Positions 55,343-64,000 of a stretch of 64,000 bases of DNA are shown piece after piece (positions within the stretch are counted from its first letter, which is position 1; the number at the start of each line of letters is the position of its first letter). A program made the position numbers and the translations under genes. The stretch is from G963665975 sp963665975 (GTDB lineage Bacteria; Bacteroidota; Rhodothermia; Rhodothermales; Bin80), in assembly GCA_963665975.1 (NCBI GenBank), contig OY762508.1, forward strand, positions 186,001 to 250,000, given 5' to 3'. The notes under the pieces are model-generated. The model ran no database searches and was not told where the DNA came from. It saw nothing but the letters and a program-made list of their open reading frames with translations.

Positions 55343-55520
55343 GATGCAATAGGATTAGTCAACATGATACGGGCCGTTCGCAGCACCTTCGCCCACAAGA
55401 TAGGAGTTTCATTGGATTCCTACGCGCAGCGCATTGCAGAGTGCGCCCTCAAGCGCAACACCGGACCATCTGCCGCGTTCGCCAACAGCCTTTGATGACC
55501 GAACCTAATCGCAATCGCAA

Positions 55521-56291
55521 GTGCCACTACACCGAGTCCACCTGTTCATCATCTGTAGCACACTCCTCTTTGGCGCGTGTACGGAAGCGGAGAACAACGC
55601 TCCCTCTGCAATGGAGATCGTGGAGCAGGCGGTCGCGGTACACGGTGGAGCGGTGCTCCAACGAGCAATCGTTACATTTGATTTCAGGGAGTATCACTTT
55701 GTGGTTACGCGTGATGACGGCATGTTCTCCTACGAAAGAACCTATGTGGAAGACGGAGACAGTCTGCGTGAAGTGCTGACAAACCACGGTATCTCCCGCG
55801 AGATTAATGGCGAGGCAGTAGTAATGACAGAGGAAGACGAGCGCAGATTGCTTACTCCGCTGAACTCCGTGCCGTACTTCGCGCTGTTGCCGCTCAACCT
55901 TATGGATCCGGCGGTACAGGCGCGTAGTCTCGGTGAAACGACAATTAACGGCGAACCGTACTACAAAATCGAAGTGACCTTTCAGGAGGAAGGCGGAGGC
56001 ACGGATTACCAGGATCGCTATGTCTACTGGTTCCACAGACGGGACTTTACGATGGACTTCTTGGCCTATACGTTTCATACCGGAGACGGAGGGACGCGAT
56101 TCCGCGAAGCCTACAACGTTCGTACAATCAATGGTGTGCGCATTGCGGACTACCATAATTACATTGCAGACACTCTGGAAAGCCCGGACTCTCCGATCGA
56201 AACCTTCGACGATCTCTTCCAATCCGGACAGGTTGACCTGCTATCTGATATTAATCTGGAGAACATCATCGTAGAACCGCTTGACCGATAA
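55521..56291 (+). CDS. DUF6503-like lipoprotein
   Basis: A 256-residue lipoprotein starting at GTG 55521, with a lipobox LLFGAC (Cys20). The mature protein has a HGG element (AVAVHGGAVLQRAIVTFDFR) and LPLNLMDPAVQARSLGETTI. Strand-rich sections (YYKIEVTFQEEGGGTDYQDR, MDFLAYTFHTGDGGTRFREA) fit the LolA/LppX-like DUF6503 group common in Bacteroidota. It overlaps the open frame of PEP carboxylase slightly; the ppc ATG at 56329 lies 37 bases after its stop. Confidence 0.8.
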   Translation: MPLHRVHLFIICSTLLFGACTEAENNAPSAMEIVEQAVAVHGGAVLQRAIVTFDFREYHFVVTRDDGMFSYERTYVEDGDSLREVLTNHGISREINGEAVVMTEEDERRLLTPLNSVPYFALLPLNLMDPAVQARSLGETTINGEPYYKIEVTFQEEGGGTDYQDRYVYWFHRRDFTMDFLAYTFHTGDGGTRFREAYNVRTINGVRIADYHNYIADTLESPDSPIETFDDLFQSGQVDLLSDINLENIIVEPLDR

Positions 56292-56328
56292 ACATGTGGT
56301 AGTCGGCAGGTCGTCTTTACCTATTCGA

Positions 56329-59106
56329 ATGGCAATGGACCCGTGGCAAGGGCTGGATATTGAAACAGAAGGCACAGGCATCTCCAGGCCGCTCAGTGAG
56401 CAGATTAACCTGCTAGGAGCACTGCTTGGCCATGTACTCCGCGAGCAGGCCGGTGAACCGGTTCTGGCGCTTGTAGAAGAGTTGCGCGGGCTTGCCAAGC
56501 GTGCCATACAGGAAGAGAAGCCCGAATTGCGCGCACAGGCTGCCGCCCGCATCAGCACGCTCAACCTGTACGAAATCGAGTGGCTCCTGCGAGCGTTCAC
56601 CGCTTTCTTCCATCTGGTCAACCAGAGCGAGCAGCAGGAAATTATTCGCATTAACCGCGAGCGAGCGCGCCGGCAGACGCGCACGGGACGCAGCGATTCC
56701 ATTGACGAGGCGATCTGCCTGTTGAAAGAGCGGGGCTGCAGCTACGACGATGTCGTGGCCCTGGTGGAATGCCTGGATATCCAGCCCACCTTCACCGCCC
56801 ATCCCACCGAAGCACGCCGGCGCAGCATCCTGTACAAGCAACAGGAACTGGCGGACCTGGTCACGGAACTGCGCCAGAGTGACCCAACGCCGGAAGAACG
56901 CACCCGACTGTTGGATGCACTGCATAACCAGATTTCGCTACTTCTGGCGACAGACGAGGTGCGTGCGAGCCGCCCGATAGTCATCGACGAAGTCGAAAAC
57001 GGCCTGCACTTCCTGCGTAATGCCGTATGGGAAACGATCCCTCGCATCCACCAGGATGTGCACCGGGCATTGGAGCACCACTATGGCCAGTCGCCCGAGG
57101 TCCCCGTATTTCTGCGGTTTCGGTCATGGATCGGCAGCGACCGCGACGGTAATCCGTATGTCACGGCTGCCGTTACGCGACGCACGCTGGTGATGCACCG
57201 GCGCTCTGCTCTGACACGTTACCTGACCGACCTGCGCATCTTGCGGCGCGAGCTAAGCCTGTCGGAGCGCCAGGTTCGTATTCCCGAGGCGCTTTACAGG
57301 TCGATTGCTCGCGATGAGGAATCGCTCACGCTCCGCCCCTACGAGGAGCGACTGTACCGGCGCGAGCCGTATCGCCGAAAGATCAGTTTCATGATGCTTC
57401 GCCTCGAACGCCTGCGTGAAGCACTGGAAGAGCATGAGCCGCGATACGAATCAGACCTGTACGACTGCCAGCGCATGCTGGAGGACCTGGAGCTCTTGCA
57501 GCAAGCCCTGACTGAAACCGGCTTTCAGCACCTCACGCATCGCGCAAAGCTTGGAGACATCATCACAAAGGCCCGCGTATTCGGCTTCCACTTGGCAGCC
57601 CTGGACCTTCGGCAACATAGCCAGGTGCACGCCGACGCCGTTGCAGCGCTGCTTGCCGTCTCTGGCGTCGAAACGGACTATACCAGCCTGCCGGAAACCG
57701 AAAAAATGGCACTCTTGAGCGCAGAGCTGGCTAACCCGCGCCCACTCATACCACGGCGCGCGGAGCTTCCCCAGGAAGCGAAAGAGGTGGTGGCGTCCTT
57801 TGAAATCATGCGGGAAATTGCGCAGTCCGATCCCGCCGCGCTGGGCAGCTACATCGTCAGCATGACACATGCGGTGAGCAACCTGCTCGAAGTGTTGCTG
57901 CTTGCCAAGGAGGTGGGCCTCTGGGAGCTGCGCAATGGCGCAGTGCGTGCAGAGCTGGATGTCGTGCCTTTATTCGAAACCATAGAGGACCTGGAAGGCG
58001 CGGAATCCTTCCTGCGAGACCTGTTCGCGCATCCCATCTACCGCCAGCATCTGGCGGCGCGCGGGGCCCTGCAGGAAATCATGCTCGGCTATTCCGACAG
58101 CAACAAGGACGGCGGATATTGGATGGCGAACTGGGCGCTGCACAAGGCGCAGGACCGCATCGGTCGCGTGTGCCGCGAGCACGCCGTCGAGTTGCGGTTG
58201 TTTCACGGGCGCGGAGGCACCGTCGGCCGCGGCGGCGGGAGGGCCGGACAGGCCATCCTGGCGATGCCGCCCGCGGTGCACAATGGTCGCATCCGGTTTA
58301 CCGAGCAAGGAGAGGTGATCTCATTCCGGTATGCCCTGCCGGCGATCGCGCACCGGCACCTGGAGCAGATCACGGCCGCCATGCTCCTCGCACCGGTGCG
58401 CGCCTTCGATCCCCCTGACGACGTTGCTGACATCCAGGTCATGGAGGACTTAGCAACCGGGTCCATGGCTGCATATCGGGAACTCGTAGATGACCCCGCG
58501 CTCTGGCCATGGTATGCGCAAGTGACGCCTATCGAGCAGATCAGCCGGCTACCCATCGCCTCGCGCCCCGTATCCCGCGGTAATGCGCAGGAAGTGGACT
58601 TCGGTCGCCTGCGGGCGATCCCCTGGGTGTTTGCCTGGACCCAAACGCGGTATATTCTGCCCGGCTGGTACGGCGTGGGGGCCGCGATGGGGCGCAGTAT
58701 GGAGGAACACGCCCCTGTGCTGCAACACATGTACAAGGCATGGCCGTTTTTTCGCGCTGTGATTAATAACGCGCAGCGCGAAATGGCGCGGGCGCGCCTC
58801 GACATTGCCGAAGAGTATGCAAGCCTGGCTCAGAAGCAGGAGCTTCACGCCACTATCGCTTCGGATTTTGCCCGTGGCCGGAAGGCCATCCTGCAGATCA
58901 CGGGACAGAAAGAACTGCTCGGCAACAATCCGGTGATCCGCAAGTCCATCGCCCTCCGCAACCCCTATACGGACGTGCTGAACCTGCTCCAGATCGAGCT
59001 CATGCGGAGTAACCGGACGGGTGAAGAGACAGACCGCGAGCGGCTCCTTCAGGCGCTATTTCTTAGTGTGAATGGCATTGCGGCAGCAATGCAGAGCACG
59101 GGGTAA
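56329..59106 (+). CDS. ppc: Phosphoenolpyruvate carboxylase
   Basis: This enzyme carboxylates PEP to oxaloacetate with bicarbonate, replenishing the TCA cycle. It has about 925 residues from ATG 56329; the frame extends to a TTG at 56281, but ATG gives the usual N-terminus (MAMDPWQGLDIE). Catalytic motifs are all present: FTAHPTEARRRSI (active-site His), FRSWIGSDRDGNPYV, MLGYSDSNKDGGYW, LRLFHGRGGTVGRGGGRAG, and the C-terminal RNPYTDVLNLLQIELM. The end, AAAMQSTG, is close to the conserved N-T-G terminus needed for activity. It follows the DUF6503-like gene on the same strand. Confidence 0.96.
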   Translation: MAMDPWQGLDIETEGTGISRPLSEQINLLGALLGHVLREQAGEPVLALVEELRGLAKRAIQEEKPELRAQAAARISTLNLYEIEWLLRAFTAFFHLVNQSEQQEIIRINRERARRQTRTGRSDSIDEAICLLKERGCSYDDVVALVECLDIQPTFTAHPTEARRRSILYKQQELADLVTELRQSDPTPEERTRLLDALHNQISLLLATDEVRASRPIVIDEVENGLHFLRNAVWETIPRIHQDVHRALEHHYGQSPEVPVFLRFRSWIGSDRDGNPYVTAAVTRRTLVMHRRSALTRYLTDLRILRRELSLSERQVRIPEALYRSIARDEESLTLRPYEERLYRREPYRRKISFMMLRLERLREALEEHEPRYESDLYDCQRMLEDLELLQQALTETGFQHLTHRAKLGDIITKARVFGFHLAALDLRQHSQVHADAVAALLAVSGVETDYTSLPETEKMALLSAELANPRPLIPRRAELPQEAKEVVASFEIMREIAQSDPAALGSYIVSMTHAVSNLLEVLLLAKEVGLWELRNGAVRAELDVVPLFETIEDLEGAESFLRDLFAHPIYRQHLAARGALQEIMLGYSDSNKDGGYWMANWALHKAQDRIGRVCREHAVELRLFHGRGGTVGRGGGRAGQAILAMPPAVHNGRIRFTEQGEVISFRYALPAIAHRHLEQITAAMLLAPVRAFDPPDDVADIQVMEDLATGSMAAYRELVDDPALWPWYAQVTPIEQISRLPIASRPVSRGNAQEVDFGRLRAIPWVFAWTQTRYILPGWYGVGAAMGRSMEEHAPVLQHMYKAWPFFRAVINNAQREMARARLDIAEEYASLAQKQELHATIASDFARGRKAILQITGQKELLGNNPVIRKSIALRNPYTDVLNLLQIELMRSNRTGEETDRERLLQALFLSVNGIAAAMQSTG

Positions 59107-59115
59107 GAACTCGGC

Positions 59116-59967
59116 CTATTCCGGAGCAAGCCGTATGGCCACAAACACCGGAAGGTGGTCCGATACGTAATACCCATTCGCCTGCGCGTCTATCACTGCG
59201 TAGCGCTCAACGGCAACAGCGCGGTCCACAAAAATGTAGTCTATGCGCCGCGCAGGCGCTTCCGGCCGCACAACGAAGCCCGAAAACGTGCCCATGGGGC
59301 CCACGGGCTCGGTCGTGCTATGATCGCGCGCGTCCACCAGGCCACCTGCCGTGAGCACGCCGTGCGGCGCTGCTTGCGGCACAAAGTTAAAGTCACCCGT
59401 TACGACCACCGGCTGAGTGGCCGCCGCGGCCCCGAGCATGCGCACGATCAGCCTCGCGCTTTCCAGACGCGCCTGTTCGCCACGGTGATCGAAATGTGTA
59501 TTCCAAAGCAGGAATGTGGCGCCGGATGCCTTATCCTGAAACTTGCAGGCAGTGATAATCCGGGTGATGGCCGCATCCCAACTCTTGCTTCCAGGCGTGT
59601 TGGGGGTTTCGGAAAGCCAGAACGTCTCTCCTTCCAAGAGCTCCAGTCTGTCTCGCCGATAGAAGACGGGCGCATACTCCCCTGCCTCTTTCCCATCGTC
59701 GCGCCCAACCCCGAACCAGGCATATTCGGGCAGTAGCGCTGCAAGGTCGGCGACCTGTCCGTGTAGCGCCTCCTGAATCCCGACGATGGCGGCGTCGCTG
59801 TCCTGGATAACGGTGGCGACCTGTTCTCGCCTATTGGGCCACGCGTTCTGACCGTCCGACGGATTGTTGTACCGAATATTGAAGGTCATCACCCGGAGGG
59901 TGGAGTCTGAAGGCGTCACATCCTGGCCCACAGCGAGGAAGCCCAATAAAGCAACAATGCCTAGCAT
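59116..59967 (-). CDS. Secreted endonuclease/exonuclease/phosphatase-family protein
   Basis: About 283 residues from ATG 59967 (signal LGIVALLGFLAVG); the frame runs to 60009 inside moaA. The EEP fold is complete: LRVMTFNIRYNN, AIVGIQEALHGQ (metal Glu), LLWNTHFDHRGEQARLESA, VVVTGDFNFVPQ, and VSDHLPVFVAI (His/Asp). Such secreted members act on phosphodiesters or phosphoinositide-like substrates. It is the last gene of the molybdenum-cofactor run, but its link to it is only positional. Confidence 0.9.
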   Translation of the reverse strand: MLGIVALLGFLAVGQDVTPSDSTLRVMTFNIRYNNPSDGQNAWPNRREQVATVIQDSDAAIVGIQEALHGQVADLAALLPEYAWFGVGRDDGKEAGEYAPVFYRRDRLELLEGETFWLSETPNTPGSKSWDAAITRIITACKFQDKASGATFLLWNTHFDHRGEQARLESARLIVRMLGAAAATQPVVVTGDFNFVPQAAPHGVLTAGGLVDARDHSTTEPVGPMGTFSGFVVRPEAPARRIDYIFVDRAVAVERYAVIDAQANGYYVSDHLPVFVAIRLAPE

Positions 59968-59998
59968 ACAGTCGGTAGTGTCTTGGTCCGCACCCGTG

Positions 59999-61102
59999 CT
60001 AGCCGCCAATCATGATCATGGGACGGTTTTCCATGGCCGCAATGTTGTGCATGCCCGCATGCCGGGCTCGCTTGCGACCTACGGCGCTACTTATCACCTC
60101 AGAGAGCTCTTCGTCGGTTGCGCCCGCACGCAGCGCATCTCGCAGACTGACCTCGGCCGCGCCGAACAGGCATACTTTCAAATTACCGTCGGCTGTGATG
60201 CGGAGCCGGTTGCAGCCCTCACAGAAATTGTCCGTCATGGACGTGATAAACCCTACCGACCCCCGGAATCCGGGCACCCGAAAGGTCTTGGAGGTTTCGT
60301 TCGGTCCGTCCTGTCGCCGTTCCAACGGAAAATGCTCCTCGATACGATCGCGCATTTCCGCATACGACACCAACTGCGATTCGTCCCATCGATTCCCGTC
60401 AAAGGGCATGAATTCAATAAAGCGCACCTCCAGTGGCATGTCTTTGGTCCAGGCAACAAAGTCAACCAATTCGTCTTCATTAACGCCCCGCATCACGACG
60501 CAGTTGACCTTTACCGGATCATACCCTCGTTGCGCCGCCTCCTCCACAGCCCGCACCACAAGATCCAGCCCCCTTCGTCGTGTAACCGCCTCAAACCGAT
60601 CGGCTCGCAGCGTGTCCAGGCTAATGTTGAGCAGGTTTACTCCGGCCGCCTGTAGCCGGTCAAACTTCTTGCGCAACAGGAGCCCGTTCGTGGTTATTGC
60701 CAGGGTCCGGAGACCGGGCAGACTGCCGATGGCTTCCGCAATAGACTCCACGCCTGGCCGCAAGAGCGGCTCGCCGCCGGTAAGGCGGATCTTGGTGACA
60801 CCCTCTCGTACGAAGAGGTTGGCAAGACGTATGATTTCACCGCTCGTCAAAAGCTGGTCGCCGGGTGTCCAGTCGAGCCCGTCTTCCGGCATACAGTACC
60901 GGCACCGCAGATTGCAGTGCTCCACCAGCGAAATCCGCAAATACGTATGGTAGCGGCTGAAGCCGTCCGACAAGACGTTCTGCCGAGCGGCTTCCCTGCT
61001 GTACCGCAGCGGGAAACCCGCAGGCACCTCTTCCGCCCCTCCTACGGTACTTCCGGTCTGGACGGCACTCTCTGACAGCAGCTTCAGCTCGTGTATTAGC
61101 AT
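59999..61102 (-). CDS. moaA: GTP 3',8-cyclase (molybdenum cofactor step 1)
   Basis: A 367-residue radical SAM enzyme that converts GTP to 3',8-cyclo-GTP. It carries the SAM cluster motif CNLRCRYCMPEDGL, RLTGGEPLLRPG, and the C-terminal cluster FCEGCNRLRITADGNLKVC. It also ends in the required double glycine (MIMIGG). An N-terminal extension of about 50 residues precedes the usual start. Its ATG overlaps the mobA stop by seven bases, so the two are coupled. moaC, moaD and moaE are not in this window. Confidence 0.95.
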   Translation of the reverse strand: MLIHELKLLSESAVQTGSTVGGAEEVPAGFPLRYSREAARQNVLSDGFSRYHTYLRISLVEHCNLRCRYCMPEDGLDWTPGDQLLTSGEIIRLANLFVREGVTKIRLTGGEPLLRPGVESIAEAIGSLPGLRTLAITTNGLLLRKKFDRLQAAGVNLLNISLDTLRADRFEAVTRRRGLDLVVRAVEEAAQRGYDPVKVNCVVMRGVNEDELVDFVAWTKDMPLEVRFIEFMPFDGNRWDESQLVSYAEMRDRIEEHFPLERRQDGPNETSKTFRVPGFRGSVGFITSMTDNFCEGCNRLRITADGNLKVCLFGAAEVSLRDALRAGATDEELSEVISSAVGRKRARHAGMHNIAAMENRPMIMIGG

Positions 61103-61680
61103 GCGCGAGAGATCAGGGAAAGATCTGTTTCGATATTCACGTTACGCAGGGCGTCCGGCGAGAGATCCACATAGCGGACCCTGGGGAGCGAATCCAACAG
61201 CGCCAGGAGGGCCCGGTTGCCTCCGCGCAGTCTCGCTTCCACCACGGGGAGTATGCATCCCTGGTAGCATGCACATAGCGGGTGCCGCTGCCCATCGGGC
61301 GTGCGCGCCACGATGGCCAGTGCGTCTTCCGAACGGGCTTCAAGCAGCGCCTCCAGTGCGGCGTCAGTAATAAACGGCATATCGCACGCTATCGCCAATA
61401 GCCAGGAAGTATGCATGGCTGACAAGGCAGCATGAAGTCCCGCCAGAGGGCCGGCTCCCGGTACCCGATCAACTACGTGGCGAGCACCTTCTACGTCGTA
61501 ACGCACCGACGGATCACCTACGCTTACAAGCACCTCCTCTACGTGTCTCCGCACGGTGTCTGCTACGCAATCGATCATGCAGCGGCCACCGACCACGGCC
61601 AATGCCTTGTCGGAGCCGTACCGGCTGCTTTTACCTCCTGCAAGAACGACGGCGGTCAGATCCATGGCCCCAATGATCAT
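61096..61680 (-). CDS. mobA: Molybdenum cofactor guanylyltransferase
   Basis: A 194-residue nucleotidyltransferase that adds GMP to molybdopterin to form MGD, the form used by FdhF/DMSO-reductase-type enzymes. The nucleotide loop AVVLAGGKSSRYGSDKALAV, the metal site ACDMPF, and RHPLCACYQ are visible. The start forms an ATGA overlap with the stop of the molybdo-oxidoreductase gene; an internal ATG at 61665 is the alternative. The presence of MobA in this run fits an MGD-containing oxidoreductase. Confidence 0.93.
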   Translation of the reverse strand: MIIGAMDLTAVVLAGGKSSRYGSDKALAVVGGRCMIDCVADTVRRHVEEVLVSVGDPSVRYDVEGARHVVDRVPGAGPLAGLHAALSAMHTSWLLAIACDMPFITDAALEALLEARSEDALAIVARTPDGQRHPLCACYQGCILPVVEARLRGGNRALLALLDSLPRVRYVDLSPDALRNVNIETDLSLISRAC

Positions 61681-63977
61681 GCGGTTGCCCTCTTCTCCGC
61701 CGGCCGTAGTCGGATTACGACGGACTTGGAGGCTGGCGTATTGCTCCCAACCGCCGTGTGACCGAGCGGAATAACCATATTCGCTTCCGGAAAATACGTT
61801 GCTACGCAGCGTCTGGGGATGTCATAAAAGACGACCATAAAGCGATTCGCTACACGCTCCTCTTCGTCATACCGGCTAACAAGATCCACCCAGGCCCCCG
61901 CCTCGAACCCCGCATCTTCTGCATCAAGCCGGTTGATGAACACCACGCGGCGGCCTCCTTTGATGCCTCGGTAACGATCGTCCAATCCATAGATGGTCGT
62001 ATTGAACTGGTCGTGACTACGAATGGTCATCATGAGAAATTCGCCGGAGGCCAGATCATGCCGGGCAATCGGGTGTACAGTAAACTGCGCTTTGCCACTC
62101 GGCGTCACGAAGCGCCCGTCGCGCGCCGGATTCGGCAACACCAGACGCCTTCCTGCCCGCACATGTGCGTTGTAATCCTCAAACCCGGGCGCTACGGCAG
62201 CGATGGCGTCGCGGATGTGATCATAATCCGTTTCGAATGCACTCCAGTCCAGTGCGCCATCCAATGTTGCGCCTGCAAGACGTGCCACAATAGCAGGTTC
62301 TCCAAGTAGCGCTTCAGACGCGGGCGGAAGCTCCCCTTGCGAGGCATGCACGATCCCCATGGAATTCTCTACGGAAACGCGCCCTCCGCCAGTGTGTCGC
62401 TCCATTCTGGTAAGGCATGGCAGGATAAGGGCTTCTTTGCCAGGTGCGAGATGCGAGCGGTTGAGCTTCGTTGACACCTGCACCGTCAGTTTGCACCTGC
62501 CGAGCGCCTCGCCGATAGCCGCCGTGTCCGGCCCTGCAGACAGCAGATTGCCTCCCAGGGCCATGAGGACATCCACGCCGCCGCGGAGCATCGCCCTGAT
62601 GGCATCCACGGTGTCGTAGCCATGGCGTGTTGGCGGCTCAAACCCGAATTCTTCCCCCAGCCTGTGGAGAAAGTCCGCCGATGGACGCGGCGTTATGCCC
62701 ATGGTGCGGTCTCCCTGCACGTTGGAATGGCCGCGAACAGGGCAGACCCCGGATCCCGGCTTTCCAATGGCGCCCTTGAGGAGAAGCAGGTTAACGATGC
62801 TCTGAATGTTGGCTATGGCATTCCTGTGCTGCGTAAGCCCCATCGCCCAACATGCAATAATGCGGTCGGAGGCGATAACCATTTCGCCGATGTGCCGAAT
62901 AATACGCTCTGCTACTCCACTGCCATCGGAAATTGCCTCCCAGGATTCGCTCTCCAAGTCGGCCTTTAGTGCAGCATATCCTTGCGTCCTTTCGGCAATG
63001 AATGCATGGCTGAGGATCGTGCCGGGGCGCCGCTCCTCCTCTTCCAGCATGTGCTTAATCACTCCTTTGAAGAATGCGACATCGCCGTTAATGCAGACCT
63101 GTGCGAATACATCCGCCAACAACGTCCCGCCACCTACATAACCAGAGAGTTTCTGTGGGTGCCTGAATCGCGCCAAACCTGCTTCCGGTAGCGGGTTGAC
63201 ATGCACAATTCTGGCCCCCGCCTTCTTGGCGCGCTCGAGCGTATCCAGCATTCTCGGATGATTGGTCCCAGGATTCTGGCCGACGATGAAAATCAAATCG
63301 GTGCGCTCAAAATCCTCCAGCAACACGGTTCCTTTGCCGACACCGATAACCTCCTTGAGTCCCATGCCGCTGGACTCGTGGCACATATTGGAGCAGTCGG
63401 GCAGGTTGTTTGTCCCGAAACAACGGGCAAACAGCTGGTAGAGAAACGCCGCCTCGTTGCTGGCCCTGCCCGATGTATAAAAGACTGCCCTGTTGGGATC
63501 GTCCAAGGCGCGGAGATGTCTGGCTATGAGTGCGAAGGCATCGTCCCATGCGATCGGCTCGTAGTGCTTGCCGCCTGGCCGCAACCACATCGGAGTTGTC
63601 AGGCGCCCCTGCTGGCCAAGCCAAAAGTCCGATTGCTGCCGGAGCGCGTCGATGCTCCAGGCGCCAAAGAAGGCCGGCGTTGCCCGCTGCTTTGTCGCAG
63701 CCGCGGCTGCAGCCTTAACGCCGTTCTCGCAGAACTCCGCCAATGCCGGGAGTTCCGGGTCCGGCCATGCGCACCCCGTGCAGTCGAAGCCGCTCTTCTG
63801 GTTGAGCTGCCTGAGAACCCGAACACTGCGTGTTACGCCCATTTCGGCCGCCGCGTGGCGCACCGATGCAAGAACGGCCGGCGCTCCGGCCGCTACCGTT
63901 TTTGCCGGACTAACACGGGCTGGCGCATCCTCCAGCGGCGAATGCCACGCTTGAGGGTTACCGGCGTTTTCGTCCAT
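61677..63977 (-). CDS. FdhF/YdeP-type molybdopterin oxidoreductase
   Basis: A 766-residue member of the YdeP subgroup of formate-dehydrogenase-like enzymes. The N-terminal cluster cysteines Cys66/Cys69 (GFDCTGCAWPDPE) and Cys83 (EFCENGVK) give the YdeP-type arrangement. They are followed by ATPAFFGAWSIDALRQQ, LPDCSNMCHESSGMGLKEVI, VGQNPGTNHPRMLDTLERAK, and the C-terminal molybdopterin-binding domain (FLMMTIRSHDQFNTTIYGLD). Substrate is unknown; YdeP members are linked to acid resistance or formate-like redox. It is first in the mobA-moaA run and overlaps mobA by four bases. No separate formate dehydrogenase subunits are seen. Confidence 0.92.
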   Translation of the reverse strand: MDENAGNPQAWHSPLEDAPARVSPAKTVAAGAPAVLASVRHAAAEMGVTRSVRVLRQLNQKSGFDCTGCAWPDPELPALAEFCENGVKAAAAAATKQRATPAFFGAWSIDALRQQSDFWLGQQGRLTTPMWLRPGGKHYEPIAWDDAFALIARHLRALDDPNRAVFYTSGRASNEAAFLYQLFARCFGTNNLPDCSNMCHESSGMGLKEVIGVGKGTVLLEDFERTDLIFIVGQNPGTNHPRMLDTLERAKKAGARIVHVNPLPEAGLARFRHPQKLSGYVGGGTLLADVFAQVCINGDVAFFKGVIKHMLEEEERRPGTILSHAFIAERTQGYAALKADLESESWEAISDGSGVAERIIRHIGEMVIASDRIIACWAMGLTQHRNAIANIQSIVNLLLLKGAIGKPGSGVCPVRGHSNVQGDRTMGITPRPSADFLHRLGEEFGFEPPTRHGYDTVDAIRAMLRGGVDVLMALGGNLLSAGPDTAAIGEALGRCKLTVQVSTKLNRSHLAPGKEALILPCLTRMERHTGGGRVSVENSMGIVHASQGELPPASEALLGEPAIVARLAGATLDGALDWSAFETDYDHIRDAIAAVAPGFEDYNAHVRAGRRLVLPNPARDGRFVTPSGKAQFTVHPIARHDLASGEFLMMTIRSHDQFNTTIYGLDDRYRGIKGGRRVVFINRLDAEDAGFEAGAWVDLVSRYDEEERVANRFMVVFYDIPRRCVATYFPEANMVIPLGHTAVGSNTPASKSVVIRLRPAEKRATA

Positions 63978-64000
63978 CGGTTACGCGTTGGGATTGGGAA

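Noticed and set aside
1..64000. CRISPR arrays, tRNA and rRNA genes
   Set aside because: No regularly spaced short repeats and no cloverleaf-like or rRNA-like sequence were seen by eye; a covariance-model scan would be needed to be certain.

Overview
The window looks like a chromosome segment from a Bacteroidota/Rhodothermota bacterium, probably Rhodothermales-like. This is inference from a SusC/SusD pair, many lipoproteins with a Bacteroidota-type secretory style, few Shine-Dalgarno sequences, moderately high GC, and a mix of PQQ-type dehydrogenases, LVIVD, DUF305 and 7TM-HD genes typical of marine members. I saw no tRNA, rRNA, CRISPR array or intact insertion sequence.

Layout. 0-6 kb: a SusC/SusD nutrient-uptake pair, bracketed by two direct copies of the 3' end of a small TM2-like membrane gene; one copy is intact and one is broken. 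6-10 kb: pruA, a diaminopentanoate-dehydrogenase-like gene and a GntR regulator. 10-19.5 kb: a 7TM-HD cyclic-dinucleotide phosphodiesterase downstream of a mannan-disaccharide operon (SSS transporter, sugar porter, AGE-family epimerase). It diverges from a GH130 phosphorylase, with a LacI-type regulator and a LacI-like operator dyad in the divergent promoter. 19.6-25.9 kb: a small membrane protein, a PP2C/SpoIIE phosphatase, a large four-domain quinoprotein, a lipoprotein, a creatininase-family enzyme and a coiled-coil DUF1640-like protein. 26.8-35.7 kb: a secreted sugar-oxidation block on the plus strand (hypothetical protein, DUF1080-ThuA-sugar dehydrogenase fusion, cytochrome c, SMP-30 lactonase, HAD phosphatase, PQQ dehydrogenase-cytochrome).

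35.8-41.5 kb is a defence island: a Septu pair (ptuA/ptuB) and a helicase-DUF2290 pair, separated by decayed transposase fragments. 42-50 kb: a nucleoside-type MFS transporter, a DUF305/LVIVD lipoprotein pair and a very large predicted outer-membrane barrel. 50.1-51.8 kb is a decayed stretch in which a truncated class III aminotransferase is joined to the broken C-terminus of an AlbA_2-type ATP-binding protein. 51.8-55.3 kb: a TPM protein, modB, modA, a zinc-ribbon TPR protein and HU. 55.5-59.1 kb: a lipoprotein and PEP carboxylase. 59.1-64 kb: a minus-strand run of a YdeP/FdhF-type molybdopterin oxidoreductase, mobA, moaA and an endonuclease/exonuclease/phosphatase-family protein.

How the genes fit together. 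Three themes stand out: capture and phosphorolysis of beta-mannan disaccharides under LacI control; periplasmic oxidation of sugars by quinoproteins feeding c-type cytochromes; and molybdenum uptake with cofactor synthesis for a molybdoenzyme. The most unusual items are the ThuA domain split by a duplicated beta-rich insert, the two-system defence island, and the chimeric pseudogene at 51.2 kb.
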